Assembly: GCA_964476505.1 (NCBI GenBank)
Contig: CAYZAW010000038.1
Span: 1-23,419 of the forward strand
Length of the DNA stretch: 23,419 nucleotides
Source: CAYZAW01 sp964476505
GTDB lineage: Bacteria > Bacillota > Clostridia > Christensenellales > CAG-138
Direction: 5' to 3'
Each line of letters opens with the position of its first letter. Position 1 is the first letter of the stretch. This document shows, piece by piece, positions 6,810 through 15,885 of this stretch. The notes under the pieces are model-generated. The model was not told the DNA's origin, made no database searches, and saw only the letters and a list, made by a program, of their open reading frames with translations. A program made the translations under genes and the position numbers.

Positions 6810-9800
6810 ATGCCTGCACGGGTACACTTTTTACTGGGACGCTCGGGCGCGGGAAAAACCGCCGCCATCACCGCCGCGCTAAAAAAGACAACGGCAGAGG
6901 GGCGGCGGGCGGTGCTGATCGTGCCGGAGCAGTACACCTACGAAACAGAACGCACGCTCGCCCGCGCGATGGGCGGGCTTTTGGGCGTGCAGGTATTGAG
7001 CTTTACCCGCTTAACGGAACGGGCCTTGCAGGGTGACGGGCGAACGTATCTTAGCCGGCAGGGCCGCTGCATGCTGATTCGCCGGGCGGCTTTTCGGCTG
7101 CAAAAGCAGTTGACCGCCTTTGCGCCGGTGGCGGGTACCCCCGGCTTTGCCGCAAGGATGGACGAACTGATCGCCCTGTGCAAGCGCTTTTTATTGACCC
7201 CGGAGGCATTACGGGAGGCGGCTTTTCAATTGCCCGAGGAAAACGCGCTTAGAAACAAGCTGTTGGACATCGCCCTGCTGTACGGCGCGGTAGAGGAAGA
7301 CAGCAAAAGCCGCTATTTAGATGCCGAGGACGCTATGACGGCGCTGCTGCATGCCCTGCCGCAATCCGCGCTGGCGGGGGCACAGGTGTTTGTGGACGGG
7401 TTCGACCTGCTAACCGCCCAGCTGTACGCCATATTGGACGGACTGCTGGAGGTGGCGAAGACGGTCACGTTTTCCATCTGTATAGATCCTGCGGGTACAG
7501 CAGACCGCGCGGTGTTTTTACCGGAGGAACGCGCGTATGCGCGCCTGCGGGAAATGGCCGCCGCAAGAAACTGCCCCATCACCGTGACCGAGCTTTTCGT
7601 ACAGCCGGGGGTACGCGCCCCCGCGCTGGCGTTTTTAGAGAAAAATCAATTTGTATGGCCCGTACCGCAGTTTTCGGCAGACGCAGAGGAAATACACATC
7701 ACCGCCGCATCCGACCGCACGGCGGAGGTAGAGGCCATGGCGGATGCCGTGTGCCGCTTGGTTCGCTTAGGCATTCGCTATCGGGAGATCGCCGTTGTGG
7801 CGGGAGACATGCCCAGCTATCTGGATCTGATTCGCCGCGCGTTTTCCCGGCGGGATATTCCCCTGTTTATGGACGTACAGCATCCGCTGAGCGCACATCC
7901 GGCGGCGGAGCTTATGCTTTGCGCTGTGCGTGCCGCAAGCCGCGGGCTGCCCGCAGGCGAGCTGCTACGGGTGATCAAGACCGGCCTTGCCGGGGTCTCG
8001 GAGGACGAGACCGAGCAGTTTGAAAATTATGTGCTGCGCTACGGCCTGCGGGGTGGCGGCCAGTTCGATAAGCCCTTTACCAAGGGCGACGTGCCGCCGG
8101 AAGCCGAAAGCTGCCGGGCGGCTGTTGTGCCGCCGCTTACCCGTTTGCGGGAGGGCTTGCAGCAGCCCGCCGCGGCGGACAAGGTGCAGGCGGTATACGG
8201 GTATTTGGAAGAACTGGGCGTGTTCATGCAGTTAGCCGCCACGGCGGCGGAATTGCAGGCAGAAGGCCGAGCGGCGCTTATGCAGGAGCATACGCAGGTG
8301 GCAGGGGTGATCGTAACGCTGTTGGAGCAGCTGTATGCCATATTGGGAGATACGGCTATGCGCCCATCGGAATTTACCGCCATATTGGAAGAAGCCGTAC
8401 AGGCCTATCAGGTGGGGGTGATTCCCGCCACCGCAGATCAGGTGCTGTTGGGCACGCTGACCCGCAGCCGCAGCAGGTATGTAAAGGCGCTGTTCGTGGT
8501 AGGCGCAAACGAAGGGGTGCTGCCCGCCGCGCACGCAGACGACGGCATGATAGACGACGGCGAGCTGGCAACGCTTGCGGGCTTGGGGCTAACGCCTTGG
8601 GGCAACAGCGAGCGCCGCGCGGAAAACGACCGGTTGGATTTATACCGTGCGCTTTCCAAGGCAACAGAGGAGCTGTATGTATCCTACGCGTATACCTCCG
8701 GCAGCAGCGAGCTATTTCCCTCCCCGCTTGTGACCCGGCTTTTGGCGCTGTTCCCCAATTGCAGCCAGCGAACCTGCTTATCCGGAAATGGCGAAGAAGC
8801 CGTACTTCCTTCGGATGCAAAAAGCGGCCTTCGCGCTTACGCACGGGAGCTTCGGGCAAAAACGCCTACGGCGCTATTAACGTCTCTATCTAGATACTAT
8901 AAAAACGACCCGGAAAACGGAGAAAAGGCCAACATGATCCTCCGCTACCGCAATGCCCCCATAGCGCCCCCCTCCTTTGGGGCGGCGCTCTCCCGGCGGC
9001 TGTACGGGGACGCGCTTGTTACCTCCGTTTCCCGGCTGGAAAGCTTTAACCGCTGCCCCTTTCTGCATTTCATGCGCTACGGCCTTGCCGCCAAGCCCCG
9101 ATATGAATACAAAGAGCAGGCGACCGACTTGGGCAGCTTTTGCCATTTGCTGCTGGAACGCTTTGTTACAGCCGTCATGGAGCGGGGTAACCGCTGGGAC
9201 ACGCTGACGGACGGCGAGATCGACGACATCCTAAACGAACTGTATCCCGCCTGCGCCGCGGCGTATAACAGCGGTATGCTGACGGATTCCCCCCGCATGC
9301 AGCGGCTGTCCGAGTTTTGGCTGGAACGCGCCCGCGCCACCGCCCACGCAGTTGCGGCGCAAATCAAAGCCGGACAGTTTTTACCCGCCTCCGCCGAGCT
9401 ACGCTTTGGCGAGGGCAGGTCTGTTCCCGCGCTGCGGCTGACGCTTGCGGACGGCAATACCGCCAGCTTGGAGGGCGTGATAGACCGGGTGGACGTTGCC
9501 AAGGTAAACGGCGAACTGCTGCTTCGCGTGGTGGACTATAAAACAGGGGCGGCAGCGCTGGAATTCTCTGATTTGGCAGACGGTACCCGGCTGCAGCTGC
9601 CGCTGTATTTGACCGCCGCACGGGAGCAATACCCAAAAGCCGCGCCTGCGGGGCTGTTTTATCAGCCCGTGGACGATCCCGTGCTGGACGAGGGCGAGGA
9701 TGCCATCAAGCGCCTGCGGGAGCTGCGGCTGACTGGGTATTTAAACGAAAACGAAACCGCCGTGTACGCAGCGGACAGCAATCTTTCCGGATATTCGGAT

Positions 9801-10151
9801 GTGATCGCCTCCTTACAGCGAAAAAAGGACGGCACCTATAAAGGGAAGCTGCTGCAAAAGGAGGCGTTGGAGCGGCTGTTAGGCTTTGCCAAGACCCGCG
9901 CCGCGCAAACGCTGGCGGAGGTAATGGCGGGAAGCGTGCAGGCAGCGCCGCTGTCCTCCAAGGGAAGAACGCCCTGCACATACTGCGATTATCAAAGCGT
10001 ATGCCGGTTCGACCCGGCCATTCCCGGCTGCAAAACCCGAAAAGGCTCCACGCTGAGCGCGGACGATTTCTTGGCGCAATGGATGCCTAAGCCGGAGGAT
10101 GACGCAACGCTTACGGTTAAAGCCGATGCGCAACACGGGGAGGTGGAATAA
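6810..10151 (+). CDS. addB: ATP-dependent helicase/deoxyribonuclease subunit B
   Basis: The protein has 1113 residues. AddB is one half of the AddAB complex, which resects double-strand breaks for RecA loading. Residues 10-17 are a Walker A motif, GRSGAGKT. The middle is the inactivated helicase-like and Chi-recognition region. The C-terminal nuclease domain shows GVIDRVD and VVDYKTG with Asp909 and Lys911. The iron-sulfur cluster ligands are all visible: Cys749 in FNRCPF, then Cys1056, Cys1059 and Cys1065 in CTYCDYQSVC, the pattern C-x2-C-x5-C of AddB. AAAGGAG precedes the ATG. The stop overlaps the addA start by one base (TAATG), indicating coupled translation in near-equal amounts. It appears intact. 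Confidence 0.96.
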   Translation: MPARVHFLLGRSGAGKTAAITAALKKTTAEGRRAVLIVPEQYTYETERTLARAMGGLLGVQVLSFTRLTERALQGDGRTYLSRQGRCMLIRRAAFRLQKQLTAFAPVAGTPGFAARMDELIALCKRFLLTPEALREAAFQLPEENALRNKLLDIALLYGAVEEDSKSRYLDAEDAMTALLHALPQSALAGAQVFVDGFDLLTAQLYAILDGLLEVAKTVTFSICIDPAGTADRAVFLPEERAYARLREMAAARNCPITVTELFVQPGVRAPALAFLEKNQFVWPVPQFSADAEEIHITAASDRTAEVEAMADAVCRLVRLGIRYREIAVVAGDMPSYLDLIRRAFSRRDIPLFMDVQHPLSAHPAAELMLCAVRAASRGLPAGELLRVIKTGLAGVSEDETEQFENYVLRYGLRGGGQFDKPFTKGDVPPEAESCRAAVVPPLTRLREGLQQPAAADKVQAVYGYLEELGVFMQLAATAAELQAEGRAALMQEHTQVAGVIVTLLEQLYAILGDTAMRPSEFTAILEEAVQAYQVGVIPATADQVLLGTLTRSRSRYVKALFVVGANEGVLPAAHADDGMIDDGELATLAGLGLTPWGNSERRAENDRLDLYRALSKATEELYVSYAYTSGSSELFPSPLVTRLLALFPNCSQRTCLSGNGEEAVLPSDAKSGLRAYARELRAKTPTALLTSLSRYYKNDPENGEKANMILRYRNAPIAPPSFGAALSRRLYGDALVTSVSRLESFNRCPFLHFMRYGLAAKPRYEYKEQATDLGSFCHLLLERFVTAVMERGNRWDTLTDGEIDDILNELYPACAAAYNSGMLTDSPRMQRLSEFWLERARATAHAVAAQIKAGQFLPASAELRFGEGRSVPALRLTLADGNTASLEGVIDRVDVAKVNGELLLRVVDYKTGAAALEFSDLADGTRLQLPLYLTAAREQYPKAAPAGLFYQPVDDPVLDEGEDAIKRLRELRLTGYLNENETAVYAADSNLSGYSDVIASLQRKKDGTYKGKLLQKEALERLLGFAKTRAAQTLAEVMAGSVQAAPLSSKGRTPCTYCDYQSVCRFDPAIPGCKTRKGSTLSADDFLAQWMPKPEDDATLTVKADAQHGEVE

Positions 10152-13100
10152 TGGGCTGGACAAAGGCACAGGAGCAGGCCATCGTTACCCCCGGCAATCT
10201 GTTGGTGAGCGCCGCCGCCGGTGCGGGCAAAACCGCCGTGCTGACAGAGCGCATTGCACGGCTGGTGGCAGAGGGTACAGATATCAAAAGTATACTGGTG
10301 GTCACCTTCACGGAAGCCGCCGCAGGGGAAATGAAAGCCAGAATAGAGGCGCGACTGTATCAGGCAGCTAAGGAGGCAGAAGAAGCGGGAAACGCCGCAT
10401 CCGGCAGCCGCCTTCGTGCACAGGCGCAGGCCCTTTCCACCGCCAATATTTCCACCATACACGCCTTTTGCCTGTATGTGCTGCACCGTTATTTTTACGA
10501 AGCCGGGCTGGACCCCGCCTTCTCCACCGCAGACGATGTAACCGGCAAGCTGCTGTTACAGCAGGCTGCCGAGGACTGCGCCGCCGTATGTTATGAAACC
10601 GGCGATGCAGGCTTTTTAGCGCTGCTTCGCGCCCTTGGTGGCGAGGAAAGCTGCCTTGCCTGTATTCGGGATATCTATGAGTTCTTACGGGGGCAGCCGT
10701 GGCCGTTTCAATGGCTGGAACAGGCGGCCGCCGCTTACGGGGAAAACGCACAAGAGCTTGCCACGCATCCGGCAATTACGGAGGTGTTGCGGGAGCTGAA
10801 ACGGCAAACGCAGGCAGCCGTATCCCAACTGACCCAAGCCCGGGCACTTTTGATTGGCTGCCCCACGGTGCAGGCCAATTTGGACGTAACGCTGCTGTCG
10901 CTTCGTGCACTGCTGCTTTTAAACGATGCAAACGATTACCGCCAAGCGCTGCAACGGGTGGACTGGCCCCGGCTCAACTGGCCTAAAGCGGAGCCTTGCG
11001 CCGACAGCGAAACGGTAAAGGCGCTTCGCAACAGCGCCAAGGATGCCGTAAAGGCGCAGGCGGAGCTGTTATCGCGCTCCATCGCAGAGGAAGCGGCGCT
11101 GATGCAAACGCTGCTGCCGGTGATGGACGCGCTTTGCACATTCCTAAAAAACATGGATGCGCGGTACACCGCCGAAAAACGCAGCCGTTCCTTGGTGGAC
11201 TTTTCCGATATGGAGCATCTGTGCTTAGAGGTGTTGCAGCAGGAGCCTGTGCGCAATGCCGTTCGTCAGCGTTTCACCCATATTTTCGTAGACGAGTATC
11301 AGGACAGCAGCCGCATTCAGGAGGCCATCATCAACGCCGTCCGCCGAGAGGATACCCTGTTTTTGGTGGGCGACGTAAAGCAGAGCATTTACCGCTTCCG
11401 ACAAGCCGATCCCTCGCTGTTTTTGAACAAGCTGGACACCTACGCGCCGTATCCGGGCGCACCGGGCGCTCCGGGCATACAATTACACCTAAACGCCAAC
11501 TTCAGAAGCGCCCCGCAGGTGATCCAAGCGGTCAATGCGGTGTTTTCCGCCATCATGCACCGGGAAACGGCAGAGCTGGACTATGACGAAAACGCCGCGC
11601 TGCATCTGCCGCCGGAGGCGGCTCCGTGTAACGACCCGTTAGCAGGCTGCGAGCTGCATTTGATAGACCGCGCGGCGGAGGATGACGAAGAGACCATGGA
11701 GGCAGCGGAGGCCGAGGCTCTGTTTGCAGCCGCAACGATACGCCGCCTCATGGAGGAGGAACACCTTACCGACCCCAAAACCGGCGATACCCGTCCGCTT
11801 CGCTACGGGGATTTTGCGGTGCTGCTGCGCTCCCACCGGCAGGCGGCGGAGGTATGGGCGGCAACGCTGTCCGCGCAAGGCATTCCTGCCTATGCGCAAT
11901 TGACCGGCGGGTATTTCGATGCCATGGAGGTGCAGGTGTTTTTGAACCTGCTTCGGGTGATCGACAACCGCAGGCAGGATATCCCGCTGCTTTCTGTACT
12001 TCTATCTCCCGTCGGCGGGTTCACGCTGGAGGAGCTTGCGTCCCTTCGCACGGATTATCGCGCCGCCAGCTACTTTGAAAGCCTGCAGCTTTTAGCGGCA
12101 AGTAATAACGCCTCCGCCGATGCCGCACGGCGCTTCTTAGAGCGGCTGAATGGTTGGCGGCGGGATGCGCGGCTGCTTTCCCCCGAGGAATTGATAGGCA
12201 CGCTATTAGACGATACCGGTTTTTACGACTGCGTGGGCGCGCTTCCCGGCGGCGCACAGCGGCAGGCCAATCTAGACGCGCTGCTCTCCCGCGCGCGCGC
12301 CAACAGCGCCGAGGGCGGCCTCTCCGGCTTCCTGCGGTTTATGGATCACGCCAAGAACAACGCCAACCTAGGCCGCGCACAGGCAGGCGCGGCGGACGTG
12401 GTACGGATACTTTCCATGCACGGCTCCAAGGGACTGGAATATCCGGTGGTGTTCGCGGCAGGCTTGGGCAAGCGCTTCAATGCGGCGGACAAACGGGCAA
12501 CGGTAGTGCTGGACGACCGCTTAGGCATCGGGCTTCGGTGCATCGGGAAGGACAAAATACGGCACGATACGCTGCTTCGCCGCGCCATCGCCGCCAGAGC
12601 ATGGCAGCAGCAGGTAGCGGAGGAAATGCGTATTTTATACGTTGGCATGACCCGCGCCAAAACCCGGCTGGTATTGATCGGCTCCAAGAAAAACACGGCG
12701 GAGGCGGTGGAAGCGGCATCAGCATCGCCTATAACGCTTGCGGATATTGCCGGTGCTTCCTGCTTTTTAGACTGGCTGCTGCCCTCTTTTTTGCAATGCG
12801 AGGAGGGTGCCGGCACGGTGGTATGCCACAGCCAGCAGGAGGTGCGTGCGCTGGCCCGCCCGGAGGCAGCCGCTCCTGCGCCCGCGGAGGATAACGCGCT
12901 GACCGAGGCGCTAAGAGCCCGGTTCTCGTGGCGATATCCTTTCGGACGCGCTGTTACCGTACCCTCCAAGGTGAGCGTATCCCAACTGATTCAAGGAGAG
13001 GAACGGGGCTTTGATGTTCCCGTGCCGTCCTTTGCCAAGAACGACGTACCGGAGCTTAGGGCGGCGGCGCTTGGAACCGCTATCCACGGACTGCTTGCCG

Positions 13101-13579
13101 GGCTTTCGCTTAATCACTGCCCCGATACGGATGTTCCTGCGTTTTTACAGCAGGAGGCGGCACGGCTGGCGGCCGACAACCGTTTCCCGGCGGATTGTCT
13201 TCCGAGCTTGGATGTATCGGGCATTGCAGCCTTTTTACAAAGCCCGCTGGGTCGGCGGCTTCGCGCGGCGAAACGCGTGGAACGGGAGCTGGAATTTGCC
13301 GTGGAGCAAAGTGCGGATACGTTGCTGGGAGAAGGCTGCAACGAGCCTGTGCTTTTGCAAGGGGTGATCGACTGCTGCTTTACCGAAAGCAACGGTTGGG
13401 TACTCTTGGATTTTAAAACCGACAGGTTGTTTAACGGTCAACCGGCACGGGAGGTGGCAGAAAAGCACCGCGCCCAACTTGCCTTATACGCAAGCGCACT
13501 TGAAACGCTTTCCGGCATGCCGGTTTTAGAGCAGTACATCGTAATGCTCTCTGCCTGTGAGAACGTGCGCATGGCATAA
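10151..13579 (+). CDS. addA: ATP-dependent helicase/deoxyribonuclease subunit A
   Basis: The protein has 1142 residues and is a UvrD/Rep-type superfamily 1 helicase with a C-terminal nuclease. Walker A AAAGAGKT is at 21-28. FVDEYQDSS with Asp381-Glu382 is the Walker B motif. Further helicase motifs are GDVKQSIYRFRQADPSLF, LNANFRS, MHGSKGLEYPVVF and LYVGMTRAKTRLVL. The nuclease core is GVIDCCF followed by LLDFKTDR with Asp1087 and Lys1089. It is slightly shorter than the Bacillus subtilis protein, but every motif expected of AddA is present, so it should be active. With AddB it unwinds and degrades broken ends until Chi. It is the last gene of the operon, which ends at the terminator near 13677-13710. 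Confidence 0.96.
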   Translation: MGWTKAQEQAIVTPGNLLVSAAAGAGKTAVLTERIARLVAEGTDIKSILVVTFTEAAAGEMKARIEARLYQAAKEAEEAGNAASGSRLRAQAQALSTANISTIHAFCLYVLHRYFYEAGLDPAFSTADDVTGKLLLQQAAEDCAAVCYETGDAGFLALLRALGGEESCLACIRDIYEFLRGQPWPFQWLEQAAAAYGENAQELATHPAITEVLRELKRQTQAAVSQLTQARALLIGCPTVQANLDVTLLSLRALLLLNDANDYRQALQRVDWPRLNWPKAEPCADSETVKALRNSAKDAVKAQAELLSRSIAEEAALMQTLLPVMDALCTFLKNMDARYTAEKRSRSLVDFSDMEHLCLEVLQQEPVRNAVRQRFTHIFVDEYQDSSRIQEAIINAVRREDTLFLVGDVKQSIYRFRQADPSLFLNKLDTYAPYPGAPGAPGIQLHLNANFRSAPQVIQAVNAVFSAIMHRETAELDYDENAALHLPPEAAPCNDPLAGCELHLIDRAAEDDEETMEAAEAEALFAAATIRRLMEEEHLTDPKTGDTRPLRYGDFAVLLRSHRQAAEVWAATLSAQGIPAYAQLTGGYFDAMEVQVFLNLLRVIDNRRQDIPLLSVLLSPVGGFTLEELASLRTDYRAASYFESLQLLAASNNASADAARRFLERLNGWRRDARLLSPEELIGTLLDDTGFYDCVGALPGGAQRQANLDALLSRARANSAEGGLSGFLRFMDHAKNNANLGRAQAGAADVVRILSMHGSKGLEYPVVFAAGLGKRFNAADKRATVVLDDRLGIGLRCIGKDKIRHDTLLRRAIAARAWQQQVAEEMRILYVGMTRAKTRLVLIGSKKNTAEAVEAASASPITLADIAGASCFLDWLLPSFLQCEEGAGTVVCHSQQEVRALARPEAAAPAPAEDNALTEALRARFSWRYPFGRAVTVPSKVSVSQLIQGEERGFDVPVPSFAKNDVPELRAAALGTAIHGLLAGLSLNHCPDTDVPAFLQQEAARLAADNRFPADCLPSLDVSGIAAFLQSPLGRRLRAAKRVERELEFAVEQSADTLLGEGCNEPVLLQGVIDCCFTESNGWVLLDFKTDRLFNGQPAREVAEKHRAQLALYASALETLSGMPVLEQYIVMLSACENVRMA

Positions 13580-13676
13580 CCTATGCGGTATTGCGGGGTG
13601 CGCACTGCACGATCCCTACAAACAAAATGGCAGCTCTTTTGTAAAACACATTGCAGGATATCCTCCCAAAACGCAA

Positions 13677-13710
13677 AAAAGGCTCTCCGAGCAATGCCGG
13701 AGAGCCTTTT
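13677..13710. terminator. bidirectional Rho-independent terminator
   Basis: AAAAGGCTCTCCG (13677-13689) pairs perfectly with CGGAGAGCCTTTT (13698-13710) around an eight-base loop. The A-run on one side and T-run on the other allow it to end both addA and the convergent solute-binding protein gene, whose stop is at 13718. Confidence 0.92.
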
Positions 13711-13717
13711 CGTGTGT

Positions 13718-14611
13718 TTATTTAACGGTGGTCAGATCCTTACCGAACCACTTGATGGAGATAGCGGCCAACGTGCCGTCCTCCGCCATGGCCTCAAGGG
13801 TCAGCTGGATCTCGTCGCGCAGAGCCTCGGAGCCCTTGCGGCAGCCAATGCCGTATTCCTCGTCTGCCAGCGCCTCTTCCAGTATCACAAAGGGTTTATT
13901 GTTCTGGGAGATGTAGTAGCCCGCCACGATCTCGTCCATCAAAACAGCGTCTACGCCGCCGATCTCAAGATCCAACAGAGCTTTCATGTTATCGGAATAC
14001 TCCACAGCCGCACCGCCGTCGATGCTGGCCTTGAAGTCCGCCTTGCCGTCCAGCGCCTCGGAAGCAGAGGAGTCCGCCTGCAGGGCAATCTTTTTACCGG
14101 CCAAGTCTGCCAGCACCTTGATGCCTGCGTCCGCCTTGACCACCATGACCTGACGGTTCTTCATGTACGCGCCGGTCATGCAGGTTTCCACCTGACGCTC
14201 CTCGGTGATGGTGAAGCCGTTCCAGATCACATCGATGTTGCCGGTGTTGAGCTCCTCGATCTTCTGTGCCCAGTCGATGGGAGTGGGCTCCAGATCAACG
14301 CCCAAGCGGGTGCAGACCTCGGTGGCCAGATCAACGTCGAAGCCGGTGAGCTCGTAATTATCGTCTCTAAAACCCATGGGCGGGAATGCGTCGTCCATAC
14401 CAAGCACCAGCTTGCCCTTGTTGAGCACATCCTCCAAGGAGGTGTCCTTCTCCGGCTCCACCACGGGGATTTCATCCGCAGGGGCAGGTGCGGCGGGCGC
14501 GGCAGGCGCTTCCGGCGCGGGGGCTTCCGCTGCGGGTGCGGCGGGCGCGGCGCAGGCTACGGCGGCAAACGCCATAGCGATAACCAACAGTACGCTTAAC
14601 AGTTTCTTCAT
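13718..14611 (-). CDS. amino-acid-type ABC transporter substrate-binding lipoprotein
   Basis: The protein has 297 residues from the ATG at 14611, which has GGAGG nine bases upstream; longer in-frame starts add an untypical N terminus. A Lys-rich signal peptide ends in a lipobox AVAC with Cys20, so the protein should be a membrane-anchored lipoprotein. An Ala/Pro-rich linker (21-50) leads to a family 3 binding fold: GKLVLGMDDAFPPMGF, ELTGFDVDLATEV, DVIWNGFTITEERQ and DAVLMDEIVAGYYI. These proteins bind polar amino acids or related compounds; the ligand here cannot be read. No permease or ATPase gene is adjacent, because the gene stands alone between a convergent terminator and a divergent promoter. 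Confidence 0.9.
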   Translation of the reverse strand: MKKLLSVLLVIAMAFAAVACAAPAAPAAEAPAPEAPAAPAAPAPADEIPVVEPEKDTSLEDVLNKGKLVLGMDDAFPPMGFRDDNYELTGFDVDLATEVCTRLGVDLEPTPIDWAQKIEELNTGNIDVIWNGFTITEERQVETCMTGAYMKNRQVMVVKADAGIKVLADLAGKKIALQADSSASEALDGKADFKASIDGGAAVEYSDNMKALLDLEIGGVDAVLMDEIVAGYYISQNNKPFVILEEALADEEYGIGCRKGSEALRDEIQLTLEAMAEDGTLAAISIKWFGKDLTTVK

Positions 14612-14674
14612 TTTGTTTATCCTCCAAACTATAAAATGCGTTATAACGGGGAGCAAGCTCCACCGGACTTCTAT

Positions 14675-14703
14675 ATGGTAGCAGTTTACTACGCGAAAGT
14701 AAA
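14675..14703 (-). promoter_or_regulatory. possible promoter for the solute-binding protein gene
   Basis: On the minus strand TTTACT and TACCAT are separated by 17 bases. A TGC directly before the -10 gives an extended element. Each hexamer matches four of six consensus bases. A short hairpin GGAGC-AA-GCTCC (14650-14661) would lie in the leader. Confidence 0.4.
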
Positions 14704-14740
14704 GGGTGAATTTGTTCCCAAAACATATATTTTCTGTGAT

Positions 14741-14769
14741 TTGCATTCACAAGGCAAATGCCGTATAAT
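14741..14769 (+). promoter_or_regulatory. sigma-A-type promoter for the ECF S component gene
   Basis: TTGCAT (14741-14746) and a perfect TATAAT (14764-14769) are separated by exactly 17 bases. Transcription would start near 14776. This excludes the in-frame ATG at 14758 as a start and leaves a leader of only about 20 bases, with no room for a riboswitch. Confidence 0.8.
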
Positions 14770-14796
14770 CTACCGAAAGCACAGGTGGTGAAACAA

Positions 14797-15288
14797 ATGA
14801 AGCAAACCTCCGATCCCGCGGTGCGTAAGCTGGTACTGGGCGGGCTGCTCTCCGCGGCGATACTGCTGCTGACGATCGTAGTAGCCATTCCTGTACCGGG
14901 CTTGGCCGGCGCGTATGTAAACCTGGGGGACACGGGTGTGTATCTGGCGGCATATCTTCTGGGGCCTTACGGCGCACTGGCGGCGGGGATAGGCAGCATG
15001 CTGGCGGATATCCTGTTAGGCAGCGCTCTGTACGCCGTGCCAACGCTTTTCATCAAGGGACTTATGGCGTTATTGGCTTGGCTGTTCATGAAAAAATTAA
15101 AACGCCCTCTGGCGTTGACGTTCGCCGGGCTCATCATGCCCACGGGTTATTTCGCTTTTGAAGCGATGCTCTACGGCGCGCCCACGGCGCTGCTTGGCAT
15201 TCCCGCCAATCTGGTGCAATGGGCAGTTGGCGTACTCTTAGGGCTTACCGTGATCACGCTTGCCGCACGGTATAAGGAACATCAGTAG
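14797..15288 (+). CDS. ECF transporter S component (substrate-binding membrane subunit)
   Basis: The 163-residue protein has five to six hydrophobic segments. The ATG at 14797 follows AGGTGG with eight-base spacing and lies downstream of the predicted transcription start. The segment GAYVNLGDTGVYLAAYLLGP, followed by GALAAGIGSMLADIL and TLFIKGLMALLAW, is characteristic of the ECF-S family PF07155 (former DUF1393). Such S components bind a vitamin or similar small molecule and dock on a shared EcfT-EcfA module, which is not in this window, so this is probably a group II system. The substrate is not readable. The acetyltransferase gene follows after 11 bases. Confidence 0.85.
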   Translation: MKQTSDPAVRKLVLGGLLSAAILLLTIVVAIPVPGLAGAYVNLGDTGVYLAAYLLGPYGALAAGIGSMLADILLGSALYAVPTLFIKGLMALLAWLFMKKLKRPLALTFAGLIMPTGYFAFEAMLYGAPTALLGIPANLVQWAVGVLLGLTVITLAARYKEHQ

Positions 15289-15299
15289 GAGGAATACCC

Positions 15300-15818
15300 A
15301 TGGAATTTACCTTACGTCCCTTTTGCGTGGAGGACGCCCCGGTCATCGCAGCCTATGCCAACAACCCTAAGATCGCGCAGAACCTGCGGGATGCCTTTCC
15401 TTTCCCGTATACGCTGGACGATGCGGCGGATTTTATCGATATCTGCATCAAGGGCGAGGGCGCAAGCAGCATCAACCGCGCCATCGACGTGGGCGGCAAG
15501 GCGGTAGGCTCCATCGGCGTATTCGTAAAGGACGATGTTTACCGCCGTACGGCGGAGATCGGCTACTGGCTTGCGGAGCCCTACTGGAATCAACAGATCA
15601 TGACCAACGCTGTACAGCAGATCGTACAGGACGCGTTCTCGCGCTACGACATCGTGCGCATTTTCGCGGAGGTGTTTGCGTGGAACAAGGCCTCCCAGCG
15701 CGTACTGCAAAAGGCAGGCTTCACCTATGAGGGCACCAAAAAGCAGAGCATCTATAAAAACGGGACCGTAGGTGACGCGTGCATCTATGCGCTGCTAAAG
15801 GAAGACCTGCCGTCGTAA
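15300..15818 (+). CDS. GNAT acetyltransferase, RimJ/RimL type
   Basis: This 172-residue single-domain GNAT protein is preceded by TAGGAGGA. The N-terminal LRPFCVEDAPVIAAYANNPK and the block AEIGYWLAEPYWNQQIMTNA are typical of the RimJ/RimL branch, as is WNKASQRVLQKAGFTYEGT near the C terminus. These enzymes transfer acetyl from acetyl-CoA to protein N termini, amino acids or antibiotics; the acceptor is unknown. The acetyl-CoA pyrophosphate loop usually reads W-G-K/R/Q-G-I, but here it is W-N-Q-Q-I, so the usual glycine is replaced. It follows the ECF S gene by 11 bases and shares its promoter, and its transcript ends at the bidirectional terminator. Confidence 0.9.
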   Translation: MEFTLRPFCVEDAPVIAAYANNPKIAQNLRDAFPFPYTLDDAADFIDICIKGEGASSINRAIDVGGKAVGSIGVFVKDDVYRRTAEIGYWLAEPYWNQQIMTNAVQQIVQDAFSRYDIVRIFAEVFAWNKASQRVLQKAGFTYEGTKKQSIYKNGTVGDACIYALLKEDLPS

Positions 15819-15823
15819 AAAAC

Positions 15824-15870
15824 AAAAAGGGCTGCCCGCGCGTAACACCCTACGCGTGGGCAGCCTTTTT
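15824..15870. terminator. large bidirectional terminator
   Basis: A long stem with A/T ends is formed by 15824-15843 and 15852-15870. It has one bulged G and one mismatch, with an eight-base loop AACACCCT. TTTTT on the + strand ends the acetyltransferase transcript. The complementary A-run gives a U-tract for the minus-strand phage-derived cassette, whose last stop is at 15886. Confidence 0.9.
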
Positions 15871-15885
15871 CATTATTTCACGCTT

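Noticed and set aside
12154..12894. Open frame of 246 codons on the + strand within addA
   Set aside because: It is an out-of-frame shadow of the intact addA gene with Arg/Gly-rich low-complexity sequence.
13583..14599. Open frame of 338 codons on the + strand opposite the solute-binding protein gene
   Set aside because: It runs through a perfect terminator hairpin, lies antisense to a clear lipoprotein gene and resembles no protein family.
14776..14796. Possible riboswitch before the ECF S component gene
   Set aside because: A consensus promoter puts the transcription start only about 20 bases before the start codon, leaving no space for an aptamer.
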